A stretch of DNA of 64,000 bases from Mycolicibacterium alvei (GCF_010727325.1 NZ_AP022565.1:1116001-1180000), one strand, 5' to 3'; shown: positions 49,668 to 58,944, counted from the stretch's first letter. Numbers and translations: made by a program. The notes: a model not told the origin generated them from the letters alone.

Positions 49668-51005
49668 TCACCGCCGCATTTTGCGAATGATGGCCCGCAG
49701 CTTGTCTACCCGCGAGATGAGTTCACGTTCGAAACCGCGCCCGGTCGGCTGGTAGTAGTCCACCCCCACAAGATCGTCGGGCGGATATTGCTGCGCCACC
49801 ACACCGCTGGGATCGTCGTGCGCGTACTTGTAGCCGATGGCGTTGCCCAGTGATTCCGCCCCGCTGTAATGCCCATCTCTTAAGTGTCTTGGGACCGCCC
49901 CCGCCTTGCCGGCCCGGATGTCGTTCATCGCCGCACCGAGCGCCGTGGTGACGGCATTGGACTTGGGCGCGGTGGCCAGGTGCACGGTGGCATGCGCCAA
50001 GGTCAACTGCGCCTCAGGCATTCCGATCAATTGCACGGTCTGGGCGGCGGCGACCGCGGTCTGCAACGCGGTGGGATCGGCCATCCCGATGTCCTCGCTG
50101 GCCAGGATCATCAGGCGGCGCGCCACGAAACGCGGATCCTCCCCCGCCACCAACATCCGGGCCAGGTAGTGCAGGGCCGCATCGACGTCGGATCCGCGGA
50201 CCGACTTGATGAAGGCGCTGACGACGTCGTAGTGCTGATCGCCGTCACGGTCGTAGCGCACCGCGGCCTTGTCCAACGACTGCTCGATCACCTCGACGGT
50301 GACCCGCTCCCGGGGCTCGGCAGCGACTTCCAACGCAGTGAGCGCCCGCCGCGCATCACCGGCGGAGAGCTGCACCATGAGGTCGACGGCCTCGTCGGTG
50401 ACCTCGACCGCACCACCCAGCCCCCGCGGGTCGGTGATCGCACGACGCAGCACGATCTCGATGTCCGGCGGGGTCAGCGGTTGCAACTGCAGGATCAATG
50501 ACCGCGACAGCAGCGGCGCAACCACCGAGAACGACGGGTTCTCCGTGGTGGCCGCCACCAAAAGCACGACCCGGTTCTCCACGGCCGCCAGCAACGCATC
50601 CTGCTGGGTCTTGGAGAAGCGATGCACCTCGTCGATGAACAGCACGGTCTGTTCGCTGTGATGAATGAGAGCCACCCGTGCCTTTTCCAGCACGGCGCGG
50701 ACCTCCTTGACGCCGGCGCTCAGCGCCGACAGCGCCTCGAACCGGCGGCCGGTGGCCTGCGAGATGAGCGAGGCCAGGGTGGTCTTGCCGGTGCCGGGCG
50801 GGCCGTAGAGGATGACCGATGCGGCGCCGGATCCCTCCACCAGGCGGCGCAAGGGCGAACCGGCCTGCAGCAGATGGGTTTGGCCGACAACCTCGTCGAG
50901 GTCGGCCGGGCGCATTCGCACCGCCAGCGGCGCCGAAGCGGGAGCCGACGCACCCGGCCCTGCGGGTGCGGGCTCACCGGGCACGTCGAACAAACCGTCG
51001 GACAC
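49668..51005 (-). CDS. rarA: Replication-associated recombination protein RarA (MgsA), hybrid 3' end
   Basis: A 445-residue AAA+ ATPase acting at stalled forks. Walker [12 protein letters not shown], Walker [10 protein letters not shown], sensor 1 [10 protein letters not shown], the arginine finger region [13 protein letters not shown] and the C-terminal RarA tetramerisation domain ([28 protein letters not shown]). The last ~78 codons (49668 to ~49902) come from the integrative element and replace the native end now at 39581. The element-derived part keeps [14 protein letters not shown] and [14 protein letters not shown], so the protein should be functional. GTG start. The N-terminus has a Pro/Ala-rich stretch. 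Confidence 0.94.
   Translation of the reverse strand: MSDGLFDVPGEPAPAGPGASAPASAPLAVRMRPADLDEVVGQTHLLQAGSPLRRLVEGSGAASVILYGPPGTGKTTLASLISQATGRRFEALSALSAGVKEVRAVLEKARVALIHHSEQTVLFIDEVHRFSKTQQDALLAAVENRVVLLVAATTENPSFSVVAPLLSRSLILQLQPLTPPDIEIVLRRAITDPRGLGGAVEVTDEAVDLMVQLSAGDARRALTALEVAAEPRERVTVEVIEQSLDKAAVRYDRDGDQHYDVVSAFIKSVRGSDVDAALHYLARMLVAGEDPRFVARRLMILASEDIGMADPTALQTAVAAAQTVQLIGMPEAQLTLAHATVHLATAPKSNAVTTALGAAMNDIRAGKAGAVPRHLRDGHYSGAESLGNAIGYKYAHDDPSGVVAQQYPPDDLVGVDYYQPTGRGFERELISRVDKLRAIIRKMRR
49903..49907. other. attR crossover core
   Basis: GCCTT again. To the right is host rarA (GACATCCGGGCCGGC on the coding strand). To the left the codons become AT-richer (AGA-CAC-TTA-AGA-GAT), marking element-supplied rarA 3' sequence. 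Host attB can be rebuilt as the right flank plus the left remnant. Confidence 0.6.
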
Positions 51006-51035
51006 GCCTTCTGCTTACCACGCCGACGCGACGGA

Positions 51036-51869
51036 CTACGCCGGCGCGGTGACGAAGTCGATCAGTTCCTCGACCCGGCCGATCAGCGCGGGCTCCAGGT
51101 CGTTCCAGTCCCGGACCCGGCCGCGGATCCGCTGCCAGGCCCGGGCAATGTCGGCCTGTTCCCGATGCGGCCAGCCCAGCGCGTCGCAGATGCCGTGTTT
51201 CCACTCCACGTTGCGCGGGATGGTCGGCCAGGCCTTGATCCCGAGCCGGGCCGGTTTGACGGACTGCCAGATGTCGACGAACGGGTGCCCGACCACCAGG
51301 GTGTGCTCACCACCGGGGCCCCTGCGCACCGCCTCGGCGATGCGCGCCTCCTTGGATCCGGTGACCAGGTGATCGACCAGCACGCCGAGCCGACGGCCCG
51401 GCTCGGGCGCGAACTCCGCCACGATGTCGGCCAGATCGTCGACACCGCCCAGATATTCGACGACGACACCTTCGATACGCAGATCCGCGCCCCAGACCTG
51501 TTCGACCAACTCGGCGTCGTGACGGCCTTCGACGTAGATCCGGCTGGCCCGCGCCACGCGGGCCTTGGCGTTCGGTACCGCAACGGAGCCGGACGCGGTA
51601 CGTGCCTGGGTCGCGGTCCGCTTGGGTACGGTCAGGCTGACCGGCTTGCCGTCGATCAGGAAACCCGGGCCCATCGGGAAAGCCCGGACCTTGCCGCGGC
51701 GGTCTTCGAGTTCGACCCGACCGCCCTCGATCCGAACCACCGCACCCACGAATCCACTCTGGGCGTCCTCCACGACCAGGCCCTTCTCCGCGGGCTGATC
51801 AATCGATCGAGTCAGCTTCGGGGTGTGCGGGTTTCGGGACAGGATGTCGGAACCGTAGCGATCAGTCAC
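51036..51869 (-). CDS. DUF3097 family protein
   Basis: A 277-residue actinobacterial protein of unknown function. It starts MTDRYGSDILSRNPH and has a beta-rich N-terminal part (FVGAVVRIEGGRVELEDRRGKVRAFPMG) and a C-terminal TOPRIM-like part (ASRIYVEGRHDAELVEQVWG with an acidic Glu, RLGVLVDHLVTGSKEARIAEAV with Asp, VVGHPFVDIWQSVKP). This suggests a nuclease or primase-like metal site, which is inference. It precedes rarA on the same strand. Confidence 0.88.
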   Translation of the reverse strand: MTDRYGSDILSRNPHTPKLTRSIDQPAEKGLVVEDAQSGFVGAVVRIEGGRVELEDRRGKVRAFPMGPGFLIDGKPVSLTVPKRTATQARTASGSVAVPNAKARVARASRIYVEGRHDAELVEQVWGADLRIEGVVVEYLGGVDDLADIVAEFAPEPGRRLGVLVDHLVTGSKEARIAEAVRRGPGGEHTLVVGHPFVDIWQSVKPARLGIKAWPTIPRNVEWKHGICDALGWPHREQADIARAWQRIRGRVRDWNDLEPALIGRVEELIDFVTAPA

Positions 51870-51937
51870 GCGGCGATCCTAGAAACGCCCGCGGCGGCAG
51901 CGGGGTCGCGACATGCCGTCGTGATCGTGCTGTTAAC

Positions 51938-52963
51938 TCAGCCGCCGGTGATCTCGTCGATCACGGTGTGGACGAACCGCATCTTCTCCAGCACCGCGGG
52001 CGCCAACACGAACGGGTACAGATCGTCGTGGCCCATCGACCGGTTCACCATGTTCAGTGACCACGCCAGCGGCAGCCACATTTCGATGATCGTGTCGAAT
52101 GCGGCAGGCCCCAGCAGACGCCGGCCGAACGCCGCGCCGGCGGGGGCGAACCCGAAAGCCGCGGCGGTGTCGAGGGTGTCACGGATGTGCAGATAGTGGG
52201 CGAAGGTCTCCGCCCAGTCCTCGGCAGCATGCATGGTCGCATAGGACGAGACGAAATCGTTGTCCCAGCCCGGCGGCGGCCCGTCCCGATAGTGCCGGTC
52301 CAGTGCGGCCTGATAATCGGCGTCCGGGTCGCCGAACAGTCCGATAAACCGCGCGCGGAACTCCACAGACGGCGCCACCAGGCGATAGAAGTAGTAGTGC
52401 CCGATCTCGTGGCGAAAGTGGCCCAGCAGGGTTCGGTACGGCTCGTCCATCGCGATCCGTAACTGCTCGCGGTGCACATCGTCGCCCTCGGCCAGGTCGA
52501 GCGTGATGACCCCGTTGTGATGGCCGGTGTACACCGTCTCGAACTTGCTGGAGAGCAGGTCGAAAGCCAGCCCGAACCGAGGGTCCTCGGCGCGGCCGAC
52601 GATCGGCAACTTCAGTTCGTGCAGTTCGGCGATCAACCGGCGCTTGGCCTGTTCGGCCTCGGCGAACGACACCATCGCCGCGGTATCGGTGTCGGCGGGT
52701 CGGATCCTGGTGAGCGTGCATGACGCACACAACGGGTCGCCGCCGATGCGTACCAGCCAATTACATTCGGCCCGATGCAGATTCGCGCACAACCGATACT
52801 GATTCTCGTCGACCGCACCGGCGTGGCCGCTGTGCTGGGAGTCGGCGATCACCAGCAGCGCCATGTCCTCGAGCGAGAAACCCAGGGCGCTATGGCACGA
52901 GAGGCACAGGGAGTTGTCGAACGCCAGACGTTGGCCGCAGTTCGGACAGGTGAAATCACGCAT
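51938..52963 (-). CDS. Putative zinc-binding metallopeptidase (Zn_peptidase_2 type)
   Basis: A 341-residue protein: an N-terminal zinc ribbon (FTCPNCGQRLAFDNSLCLSCH), a second Cys/His-rich part (CANLHRAECNWLV, CASC) and a peptidase core with HEIGHYYF (His185, Glu186, His189) and a downstream acidic helix AAEDWAETFAHYLH that can give the third ligand. No signal peptide. It overlaps the transglutaminase gene by 8 nt and is the third member of the ATP-grasp/transglutaminase unit. Confidence 0.87.
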   Translation of the reverse strand: MRDFTCPNCGQRLAFDNSLCLSCHSALGFSLEDMALLVIADSQHSGHAGAVDENQYRLCANLHRAECNWLVRIGGDPLCASCTLTRIRPADTDTAAMVSFAEAEQAKRRLIAELHELKLPIVGRAEDPRFGLAFDLLSSKFETVYTGHHNGVITLDLAEGDDVHREQLRIAMDEPYRTLLGHFRHEIGHYYFYRLVAPSVEFRARFIGLFGDPDADYQAALDRHYRDGPPPGWDNDFVSSYATMHAAEDWAETFAHYLHIRDTLDTAAAFGFAPAGAAFGRRLLGPAAFDTIIEMWLPLAWSLNMVNRSMGHDDLYPFVLAPAVLEKMRFVHTVIDEITGG

Positions 52964-53885
52964 GGCGCGTACCCTCTCGATCGAGCGGGTACGGCGCCAC
53001 GTCGACCGACACCTCGATCACGCTGCTGACCGAATCTGTGTAGATGATGCCGCGCAGCGGGGCGATGTCGGCGTAGTCGCGGCCGAATCCGGCCACGATG
53101 TAGCGCTCGTCGACCATCTGATCGTTGGTGGGATCCATTCCCAGCCAGAGGTTCTGCGGCGTCCACACCGACGCCCAGGCATGCGTGGCGTCCACCCCGA
53201 TCATGCGTTCCTTACCGGGCGGCGGGTCGGTGGCCAGGTACCCGGAGACATAGCTGGCCGCCAGGCCGTTGGCCCGCAGGCAGGCGATCGCCAACCGGGC
53301 GAAATCCTGACAGACTCCCTCCCGCGCCGCCAGCACCTCGGCAACCTGGGTGGACACCGTCGTCGAACCCGACCGATAGGTGAAGTCGGAGTAGATCCTC
53401 GACGTCAGGTCCCGAAGGACCTCGATCAGTGGCCGGCCGGGCACGAAACTGGGTGCGGCGTACGAGCGCACGGCATCGGTGATCTCCGGCGGCGCGAGGT
53501 CGAGGGTGAACTCCGCGGCCAGCGCGCCATCACCGCCGACCGGACGGGCCAGCTCCCACGGCGCCTTGGCCGACGCACCCGAATAGTGTTCGGGCGCAAA
53601 CGGATCCACCTCTACCACGGATCGGCTGGTGATACTCAGAGTGCGGTGGCGCTCGGTGACATGAAAATACGAACTGATGTTGCCGTAGGCGTCGCGGCTG
53701 GTGGAGCTGTCGGCCGCGTCCGGGTCGATCACCAGCAGGTGGGACAGGCACCGCTGCCACGGCAGGTCTCGCGGTGTCAGAAACCCGCGCCCGTAGGAGC
53801 TGGTCACATCGTCGGAATAGCGGTAGACGGTGCGGTGGGTGATCTCGTAGCAGCGGGTTCCCGTCACGCCGGTGGGACCGGTCAT
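52956..53885 (-). CDS. Transglutaminase-like protease-fold protein
   Basis: A 309-residue protein with an N-terminal bacterial transglutaminase-like beta domain (RCYEITHRTVYRYSDDVTSSYGRGFLTPRD) and the catalytic core: Cys192 in AREGVCQDFARLAIACLRANGL, His in GVDATHAWASVW and Asp in LGMDPTNDQMV. In this gene neighbourhood such proteins are thought to be amide-bond hydrolases or transferases acting with the ATP-grasp protein. ATGA overlap with the upstream gene. Confidence 0.92.
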   Translation of the reverse strand: MTGPTGVTGTRCYEITHRTVYRYSDDVTSSYGRGFLTPRDLPWQRCLSHLLVIDPDAADSSTSRDAYGNISSYFHVTERHRTLSITSRSVVEVDPFAPEHYSGASAKAPWELARPVGGDGALAAEFTLDLAPPEITDAVRSYAAPSFVPGRPLIEVLRDLTSRIYSDFTYRSGSTTVSTQVAEVLAAREGVCQDFARLAIACLRANGLAASYVSGYLATDPPPGKERMIGVDATHAWASVWTPQNLWLGMDPTNDQMVDERYIVAGFGRDYADIAPLRGIIYTDSVSSVIEVSVDVAPYPLDREGTRHA

Positions 53886-56545
53886 GGCATCACCCGCCGT
53901 TCGTCAGGCCCCCACAGCGGCTGCATCCCACCGGGCAGTGCCAGGTGCGCCGCGGTGATGACACCCGAGAGATCGCGCAGGCCGGTATGCACACCCTCGA
54001 GTAGTCCGGCGAGTTCGGCCCGGGTCCCGTCCTCGGCGACCACCTCGAGGTCCGCCGGGTCGAGACGACGCAATCGGGTGGCCAGTTCGTCGATCAGACG
54101 TTCCGGACGCGACGAGCCCGACGTTCCGGGCAGGGGCTTGAGGTCCGAACGGATGCGCTCCAACTGGTAGATCAGCGATCTCGGGTTCTCGGCGTCGAAC
54201 AACAGCAGTTCGGCGATCGCGGCGATGCTGATCTGCCCGGGGTTACGCCGCCGGTAGATCACCGAGGATTCACAGACCACGAGGGTCGACTCGGCCACCG
54301 CGCGTTCGACGGCCATGCTGCGCACCGTCGTCAAGGTGGCTCGCAGCAGCGCGGTCAGCGCCAGCCCGCGCTCGATGCGCTTGCCGAGATCCATCATGAT
54401 CCAGCCGACGTCCTGCACCATCGATTCCGCGGCCACTCCGGACAACGCCAACATCCCGGCCAGAGTCTGGCTGTGCGCGGTGGCGAGGTAGGCCTCCGCG
54501 ACGTTGGGCGACCGGGGCGGGACGACCGAGGGCCGGATCACCGCGCGTTCGACGCCGGCCAGCACCATCCAGGTGTCGTTGGACATCTGGTCGCGGACCG
54601 CCCGGGCGGCCAACCCGAGCCGGTCCACCGATTGGGCGAGCGATCCCGGCTGATGCCGGTCGGCGGTGGCCGACCACAGTGTGGTCGGGGCGATTGCGGT
54701 CATCTCGTGGGCATCGGCGGCGTCACCGGTGTCGGCGCCGGTGATCGCGCCGACGGCGGCCAGCAGCACCGGGACGCACTGGCTTTCCTCGAGATCCCGA
54801 CGGTAGCGGTATTCGTGGTAGCGCTCGCGGGTGGCGGTGAGCAGTCGCGCCATGCCCTCGGCACGTTCGGCGTACCGGCCCATCCAGAACAGATCGGCGA
54901 GCACCCGTGGTGAGCTGACCGCCAGGGTCGGGCTGGGGATCGCGCCCACAGAAACCGGTTCACCCGAGACCGGCGGGATGCGCTCGGCCGTGACACGTTG
55001 CGGCGTCTGTACCCAGACATCCTTGGCGGCAAGGGTGTTCATCCGGTAGGCGGAATTCCCGGGAGCGACGACATAGCCCAGTCCGCCGATCATCGGCGCA
55101 TATCCGCCGCGCTGGGCCACGGTGAACAGCCGCATGCCGATGTTGCCCGCCGACAACCCCTTGGACCGGTAATTGGTCGGTGCGGTGGAGAACTGGGGCA
55201 GCTCCTGCCCCACCCACTGGGTGGGATCTGTTTCGATGCGTGCGGCCAGGTCGTCGCGTTCGCGGGCCGCCAACGTCGGCCCGACGATCGTGGCGCCGCC
55301 GCTCACCGGCCTGATCAACAACGACGACAGCTTGGTCAGCAGATGAGAGCGTTCGATATCGATTCCACCCCAGTACATCGGCGCGGTCGGCAGCTGCGGG
55401 GTCTCATCGAGCAACAGCTCCGCCAGCTGCGGCAGAAACCTTGCCAGACCGGGACTTTCGAGAATTCCGCTACCCAAGGTGTTGACCACCGTCACCGAAC
55501 CGCGGCGCAGCGCCTCGACCAGACCCACTACACCGAGCCGGGAATCGGGACGCAGGTCGAGTGGGTCCGCATAGTCGGCGTCGACGCGACGCAACACCAC
55601 GTCGACGCGTTTGAGGGTGCCCAGCGACCGCATCCACAACGTGCCGTCCCGGACCACCAGATCGGCACTCTCGACCAACGGAAAGCCGAGCACCCCAGCC
55701 AGGTAGGCCTGGTCGAAAGCGGTCTCGGAATGGATCCCGGGGCTGAGCACCACGACCATCGGCTCTTCGGCGGTCTCGGGCGCGGCGTCGAGCAACGCGA
55801 GTCGCAACGTCTGAGCCCACGGCGAGGAGGGCCGGGGACCGACCCGCTCGTACAGGTCGGGAGCCGCGTGTGCGATGACACAGCGATCGGCCAAGGCATA
55901 GCCGGCACCCGAAGGTGCCTGTGTCCAATCGGCATTCACCATGAAGGCGCCGTCGTCGCCGCGGCTGACGTCGCAGCCATGGAGGAACAGCTGATGGCGT
56001 CCGGGCACCACGATGCCGCGGGCGGCCCGCAGATATCCGGGATGGGCGAACAACAATTGGGCCGGCAGCACCCCGCTGGTGATCGAGCGGCGGGCGCCGT
56101 ACAGATCGGTGAGCACCGCATCGAGCAGTCGGGACCGCTGCACCAGACCTGATTCGAGGCAGTCCCAGTCCGTGGCCGAGAGCACCAGGGGCAGGGCGTC
56201 AAGATGCCAGGGACCGGGCACCGCGGTGCCGTCATCATCGGTGACCACGTCGCCATGACGATCCATCTGGATGTAGGTGATGCCGTCGTTGTCGACGAGG
56301 CTGCGGACCATGGCACGCAGCCGGTCCAGGCCGTCACGGCCACGCTCGCCGACGCCGGCGGCCAGTTCACGCCAGGCCGGCCGGACGTCGCCCGAGGCGT
56401 CGATCAACTCGTCGTAGCCGGCGCCTGCGCCGGCGTCCCGAACCTCGAACAACGCGCGCTGCGCCCGGGAACGGCGGTAGGCGGCCAGCACACCGTCGAC
56501 GTCCATCCCGTCGACCACGCCGCCCGCATCGGTGTGAAGAACCAT
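53882..56545 (-). CDS. Circularly permuted ATP-grasp fused to alpha-E domain
   Basis: An ~887-residue two-part protein. The N-terminal ~510 residues form the circularly permuted ATP-grasp (DUF404/407) amidoligase: DNDGITYIQMDRHG.., LFLHGCDVSRGDDGAFMVNADW, VVLSPGIHSETAFDQAYLAGVLG, VDVVLRRVDADYADPLDLRPDSRLG and VTVVNTLGSGILESP. The C-terminal ~310 residues are the all-helical alpha-E (DUF403) domain: LFWMGRYAERAEGMARLL, GWIMMDLGKRIERGLALTALLRATL. These are often separate genes; here they are fused. The ATG at 56545 is uncertain: no clear ribosome site, and an ATG about 12 codons in (DVDGVLAAYRRSR) is possible. First gene of the three-gene unit. Confidence 0.88.
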   Translation of the reverse strand: MVLHTDAGGVVDGMDVDGVLAAYRRSRAQRALFEVRDAGAGAGYDELIDASGDVRPAWRELAAGVGERGRDGLDRLRAMVRSLVDNDGITYIQMDRHGDVVTDDDGTAVPGPWHLDALPLVLSATDWDCLESGLVQRSRLLDAVLTDLYGARRSITSGVLPAQLLFAHPGYLRAARGIVVPGRHQLFLHGCDVSRGDDGAFMVNADWTQAPSGAGYALADRCVIAHAAPDLYERVGPRPSSPWAQTLRLALLDAAPETAEEPMVVVLSPGIHSETAFDQAYLAGVLGFPLVESADLVVRDGTLWMRSLGTLKRVDVVLRRVDADYADPLDLRPDSRLGVVGLVEALRRGSVTVVNTLGSGILESPGLARFLPQLAELLLDETPQLPTAPMYWGGIDIERSHLLTKLSSLLIRPVSGGATIVGPTLAARERDDLAARIETDPTQWVGQELPQFSTAPTNYRSKGLSAGNIGMRLFTVAQRGGYAPMIGGLGYVVAPGNSAYRMNTLAAKDVWVQTPQRVTAERIPPVSGEPVSVGAIPSPTLAVSSPRVLADLFWMGRYAERAEGMARLLTATRERYHEYRYRRDLEESQCVPVLLAAVGAITGADTGDAADAHEMTAIAPTTLWSATADRHQPGSLAQSVDRLGLAARAVRDQMSNDTWMVLAGVERAVIRPSVVPPRSPNVAEAYLATAHSQTLAGMLALSGVAAESMVQDVGWIMMDLGKRIERGLALTALLRATLTTVRSMAVERAVAESTLVVCESSVIYRRRNPGQISIAAIAELLLFDAENPRSLIYQLERIRSDLKPLPGTSGSSRPERLIDELATRLRRLDPADLEVVAEDGTRAELAGLLEGVHTGLRDLSGVITAAHLALPGGMQPLWGPDERRVMP

Positions 56546-56680
56546 CAGTGAAGAACGGTACGCACCCGACGATGATCCGGGCTGGCTGGCGCACCGTATG
56601 CGCACGATCATGCGGCCCGGATTCGGCCGGATTCGCCCGACGCTGGTTGAATTCAGCGGTGAGGTAACCGAGGCGAAGGG

Positions 56681-57400
56681 ATGTGGCCGCCCACGATGTG
56701 GAGCACCGTGCTGGTGATGGCCGTCGTGGCGGCAGTCGACCCCCTACGGATCGGGGTCGTCGCCTTCATGCTGTCGCGGTCCCGGCCGGTGCGGTTGCTG
56801 CTCCCCTTCTTCCTGCTCGCCTTCATCGCCAACGTCGCGGTGGGCGTTGCGGTGGTATCGGTGTTCAAGAACGTCACCGGTGACGGCGGGCGCACCATGC
56901 CCCCGGGCCTGGAGATCGGCATCGGTGTCGTGGCACTGACGATCGCCGTGCTGTCCGTCACAGGGGTGCTCGAACGCCTGGTCAGTCGAGTGCGGACGCG
57001 CCGGGCTGTGCCGGCCGGGCCCACCGCTGACTCGGTGCCGGGCCTGTCGAATCTGCCGGCCGGGATGCAGGCCGCGTTGCGCGGCGAGGCGCCGTGGGCG
57101 GCCGGACTGCTGGGCCTGATCAACGGTTTTCCCACCCCGTACTACCTGGCCGCGATGGCTGCCGCCCTGACATCGGGCACCGCGGTCGCCGAGCAGATGG
57201 CCGCGATGGTCGTGTTCAATCTGGTGGGTTTCCTGGCGGCGATCATTCCGCTCATCAGTTTCTGGGTCGCTCCGGCGGCCACCAGGTCCGGCGTCGAGCG
57301 GGTCTACGAGTGGATGGGAATCCACCATCGGCTCGTGGTCGCCGTGATCGCCGGCGCGGTGGGCGTGTACTTCGTGGCCACCGGCATCAGCCACCTGTAA
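56681..57400 (+). CDS. GAP family membrane protein
   Basis: A 239-residue integral membrane protein with about six hydrophobic segments; it begins VLVMAVVAAVDPLRIGVVAFMLSRSRP, typical of the mycobacterial GAP/Sap (lipid-addressing) family. A polar loop at residues ~105-135 is followed by INGFPTPYYLAAMAAALTSG and FNLVGFLAAIIPLISFW. GAP proteins of mycobacteria move glycopeptidolipids or sulfolipids; there is no lipid synthesis gene here to identify the cargo. The ATG could be 56681 or 56699. Convergent with the DUF389 gene, overlapping its end by 14 nt. Confidence 0.82.
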   Translation: MWPPTMWSTVLVMAVVAAVDPLRIGVVAFMLSRSRPVRLLLPFFLLAFIANVAVGVAVVSVFKNVTGDGGRTMPPGLEIGIGVVALTIAVLSVTGVLERLVSRVRTRRAVPAGPTADSVPGLSNLPAGMQAALRGEAPWAAGLLGLINGFPTPYYLAAMAAALTSGTAVAEQMAAMVVFNLVGFLAAIIPLISFWVAPAATRSGVERVYEWMGIHHRLVVAVIAGAVGVYFVATGISHL

Positions 57401-58325
57401 CGGCGCGGTCGCGTCGGCGACCGGTAAATCTGCGGTAGGCCGCGAGCGTCAGGACACCCGCCGTCGTGATGCCGACCAGGTTGATACCCAACTGCAGCCC
57501 GGACCGGGCGGCGATGTCCCATTCCCCCACCGTCGCGGCGACCACCGCGAATCCGGCCGCCGGAACCGTCGTCACCGAGATGAAGACACCCACGAGTGCC
57601 TCGGATTTCGCCGACACGAGCGACAACATCCCGGCCGCGCCGGCGAGCAGGGCCACCACCAACGAGAAGGGGCCCACCTGGAAGATGAAATCCACCTGCC
57701 GGAGCTCGCGGAAGCTGGTCAGCGACACCCATCCCAGGGCCTCGAAGCCCAACGTCGCGAGTGCGGTGACGCCCATCGCGACGGGGAAGCCGACCAACAG
57801 CGCCGCGCCGGCACGGCGGGCCAGCGACATCCGCCGCTGCACCAGGGCAACCGCCAGCGCCGCCAGCGGCCCGAACTCGGGTCCGACGACCATGGCGCCG
57901 ACCACAGTGACCGCGGAGTCGTTGATCACACCGATCGCGGCGAGCAGGCACGCGATGCACAGGAACATCAGGTACGTCGTGTTGAGTCGGGACTCCTCGC
58001 GGGTACGCGACACCAACTCATCCCAGATCACCGCATCGGCACCGTCGCCCTCGGCGGCGTCCTCGGCATGGAAGGCCGACTTGGACAGCACGGTGTCGAG
58101 TGGTTCCAGGGTGATGGCACCCAAGTGGGGCACATCGAGGGACTTCAGCCGCTCCACCACATCGTTGGCTGCCTCCCGGACCACGATGGCCGTGATCTCG
58201 TCACCGACCGGATCCCGCGCATCCCCGGCGTGCACAACGACACTCGTGACGCCCGGTTCCCGGTCGAGGACGTTCAGGATCGGCTCTCGGAGATCGGCAG
58301 GCGCGATCACGCGTAAGTGCAACAC
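57387..58325 (-). CDS. DUF389 membrane protein
   Basis: A 312-residue protein with a soluble N-terminal ~100 residues (LHLRVIAPADLREPILNVLDREPGVTSVVVH, an ACT-like fold) and then about five to six membrane segments starting LMFLCIACLLAAIGVINDSAVTVVGAMVVGPEFGPLAALAVALVQRR, the DUF389 signature. Function unknown; members are proposed transporters or channels. GTG start. Its 3' end overlaps the convergent GAP gene. Confidence 0.9.
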   Translation of the reverse strand: MLHLRVIAPADLREPILNVLDREPGVTSVVVHAGDARDPVGDEITAIVVREAANDVVERLKSLDVPHLGAITLEPLDTVLSKSAFHAEDAAEGDGADAVIWDELVSRTREESRLNTTYLMFLCIACLLAAIGVINDSAVTVVGAMVVGPEFGPLAALAVALVQRRMSLARRAGAALLVGFPVAMGVTALATLGFEALGWVSLTSFRELRQVDFIFQVGPFSLVVALLAGAAGMLSLVSAKSEALVGVFISVTTVPAAGFAVVAATVGEWDIAARSGLQLGINLVGITTAGVLTLAAYRRFTGRRRDRAVTGG

Positions 58326-58445
58326 GGCCCGAGAGTAGCGTTCGTCAGTCCCACCAGAAGACCCACAGCGGATACGCTGCCCGGCCAGCGTTGACTTGGA
58401 ACTGGCGCTGTATTTGTGCGAGTAGCGGTGTGCGCAGATTCAAAG

Positions 58446-58925
58446 TCAACGCTCGTAGCGGACGACGAGCTCTTCCGGCGGCACCTGGTGTCCTTCCTCA
58501 CAACGGATTTCCACTCCGGCCGAGGCACCGCACCCGTCGTGTGCGAGCCGCAGGCCCGTGTCGCCGAGATGTTTGCGACCCCACTCGAACATGGCCCACA
58601 CCACCGGCATGAAGTCGGTACCGGATTCGGTGAGGACGTACTCGTCACGCTCCCGCTGACCCGGCTCGCGATACGGCCGCTTCGCCAGCAGACCGGCTGC
58701 CACCAGGTCGGACAGGCGTGCCGAGGTTGCCGCCTTGGTGATCCCGACCCGGCGGGCGAAGTCGTCGAATCTGGTGGTGCCGTAGAAGGCCTCGCGCATG
58801 ATCAGCATCGCCGACTTGGTGCCGGCGAACGCCATGGTCCGCTCGATCGGACAGTGCCCCACCGCCGACCAGCTGTCCCGGTCGGCGAGCTTGCCCTGCA
58901 GCATTCCCACGGAATCAAACCCCAT
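58446..58925 (-). CDS. HxlR-family transcription regulator
   Basis: A 159-residue winged-helix protein: CPIERTMAFAGTKSAMLIMREAFYGTTRFDDFARRVGITKAATSARLSDLVAAGLLAKRPY, then EYVLTESGTDFMPVVWAMFEWG. The pattern is HxlR, whose members often sense redox or electrophiles. The C-terminal extension has two cysteines (DGCGASAGVEIRCEEGH). Divergent from the thiolase gene, with a shared palindrome between them that is probably its operator. The start may be an internal ATG at MLQGKLADR. Confidence 0.88.
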   Translation of the reverse strand: MGFDSVGMLQGKLADRDSWSAVGHCPIERTMAFAGTKSAMLIMREAFYGTTRFDDFARRVGITKAATSARLSDLVAAGLLAKRPYREPGQRERDEYVLTESGTDFMPVVWAMFEWGRKHLGDTGLRLAHDGCGASAGVEIRCEEGHQVPPEELVVRYER

Positions 58926-58944
58926 CCCTGAGTTGTTTCAACTA

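Larger units (their letters stand above)
39816..49907. mobile_element. Integrative element (prophage-like/satellite) inserted in rarA, ~10.1 kb
   Basis: Bounded by the rarA 3' remnant on the left and by hybrid rarA on the right. Contents in order: serine integrase, excisionase-like HTH protein, replication-type HTH protein, NUMOD4-HNH endonuclease, unknown protein, WhiB-like protein, IS3-family insertion, HK97 capsid fragment, HNH protein, repeat-rich gap, TerS-like protein, small protein, two minus-strand cargo genes. No portal, large terminase, tail, lysis or repressor gene is seen. Size and contents resemble the ~10-kb phiRv1/phiRv2 elements of M. tuberculosis and capsid-encoding phage satellites. 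Confidence 0.88.

Noticed and set aside
39816-49907. tRNA gene as attachment site
   Set aside because: No tRNA-like sequence at either junction; both junctions fall within rarA coding sequence.
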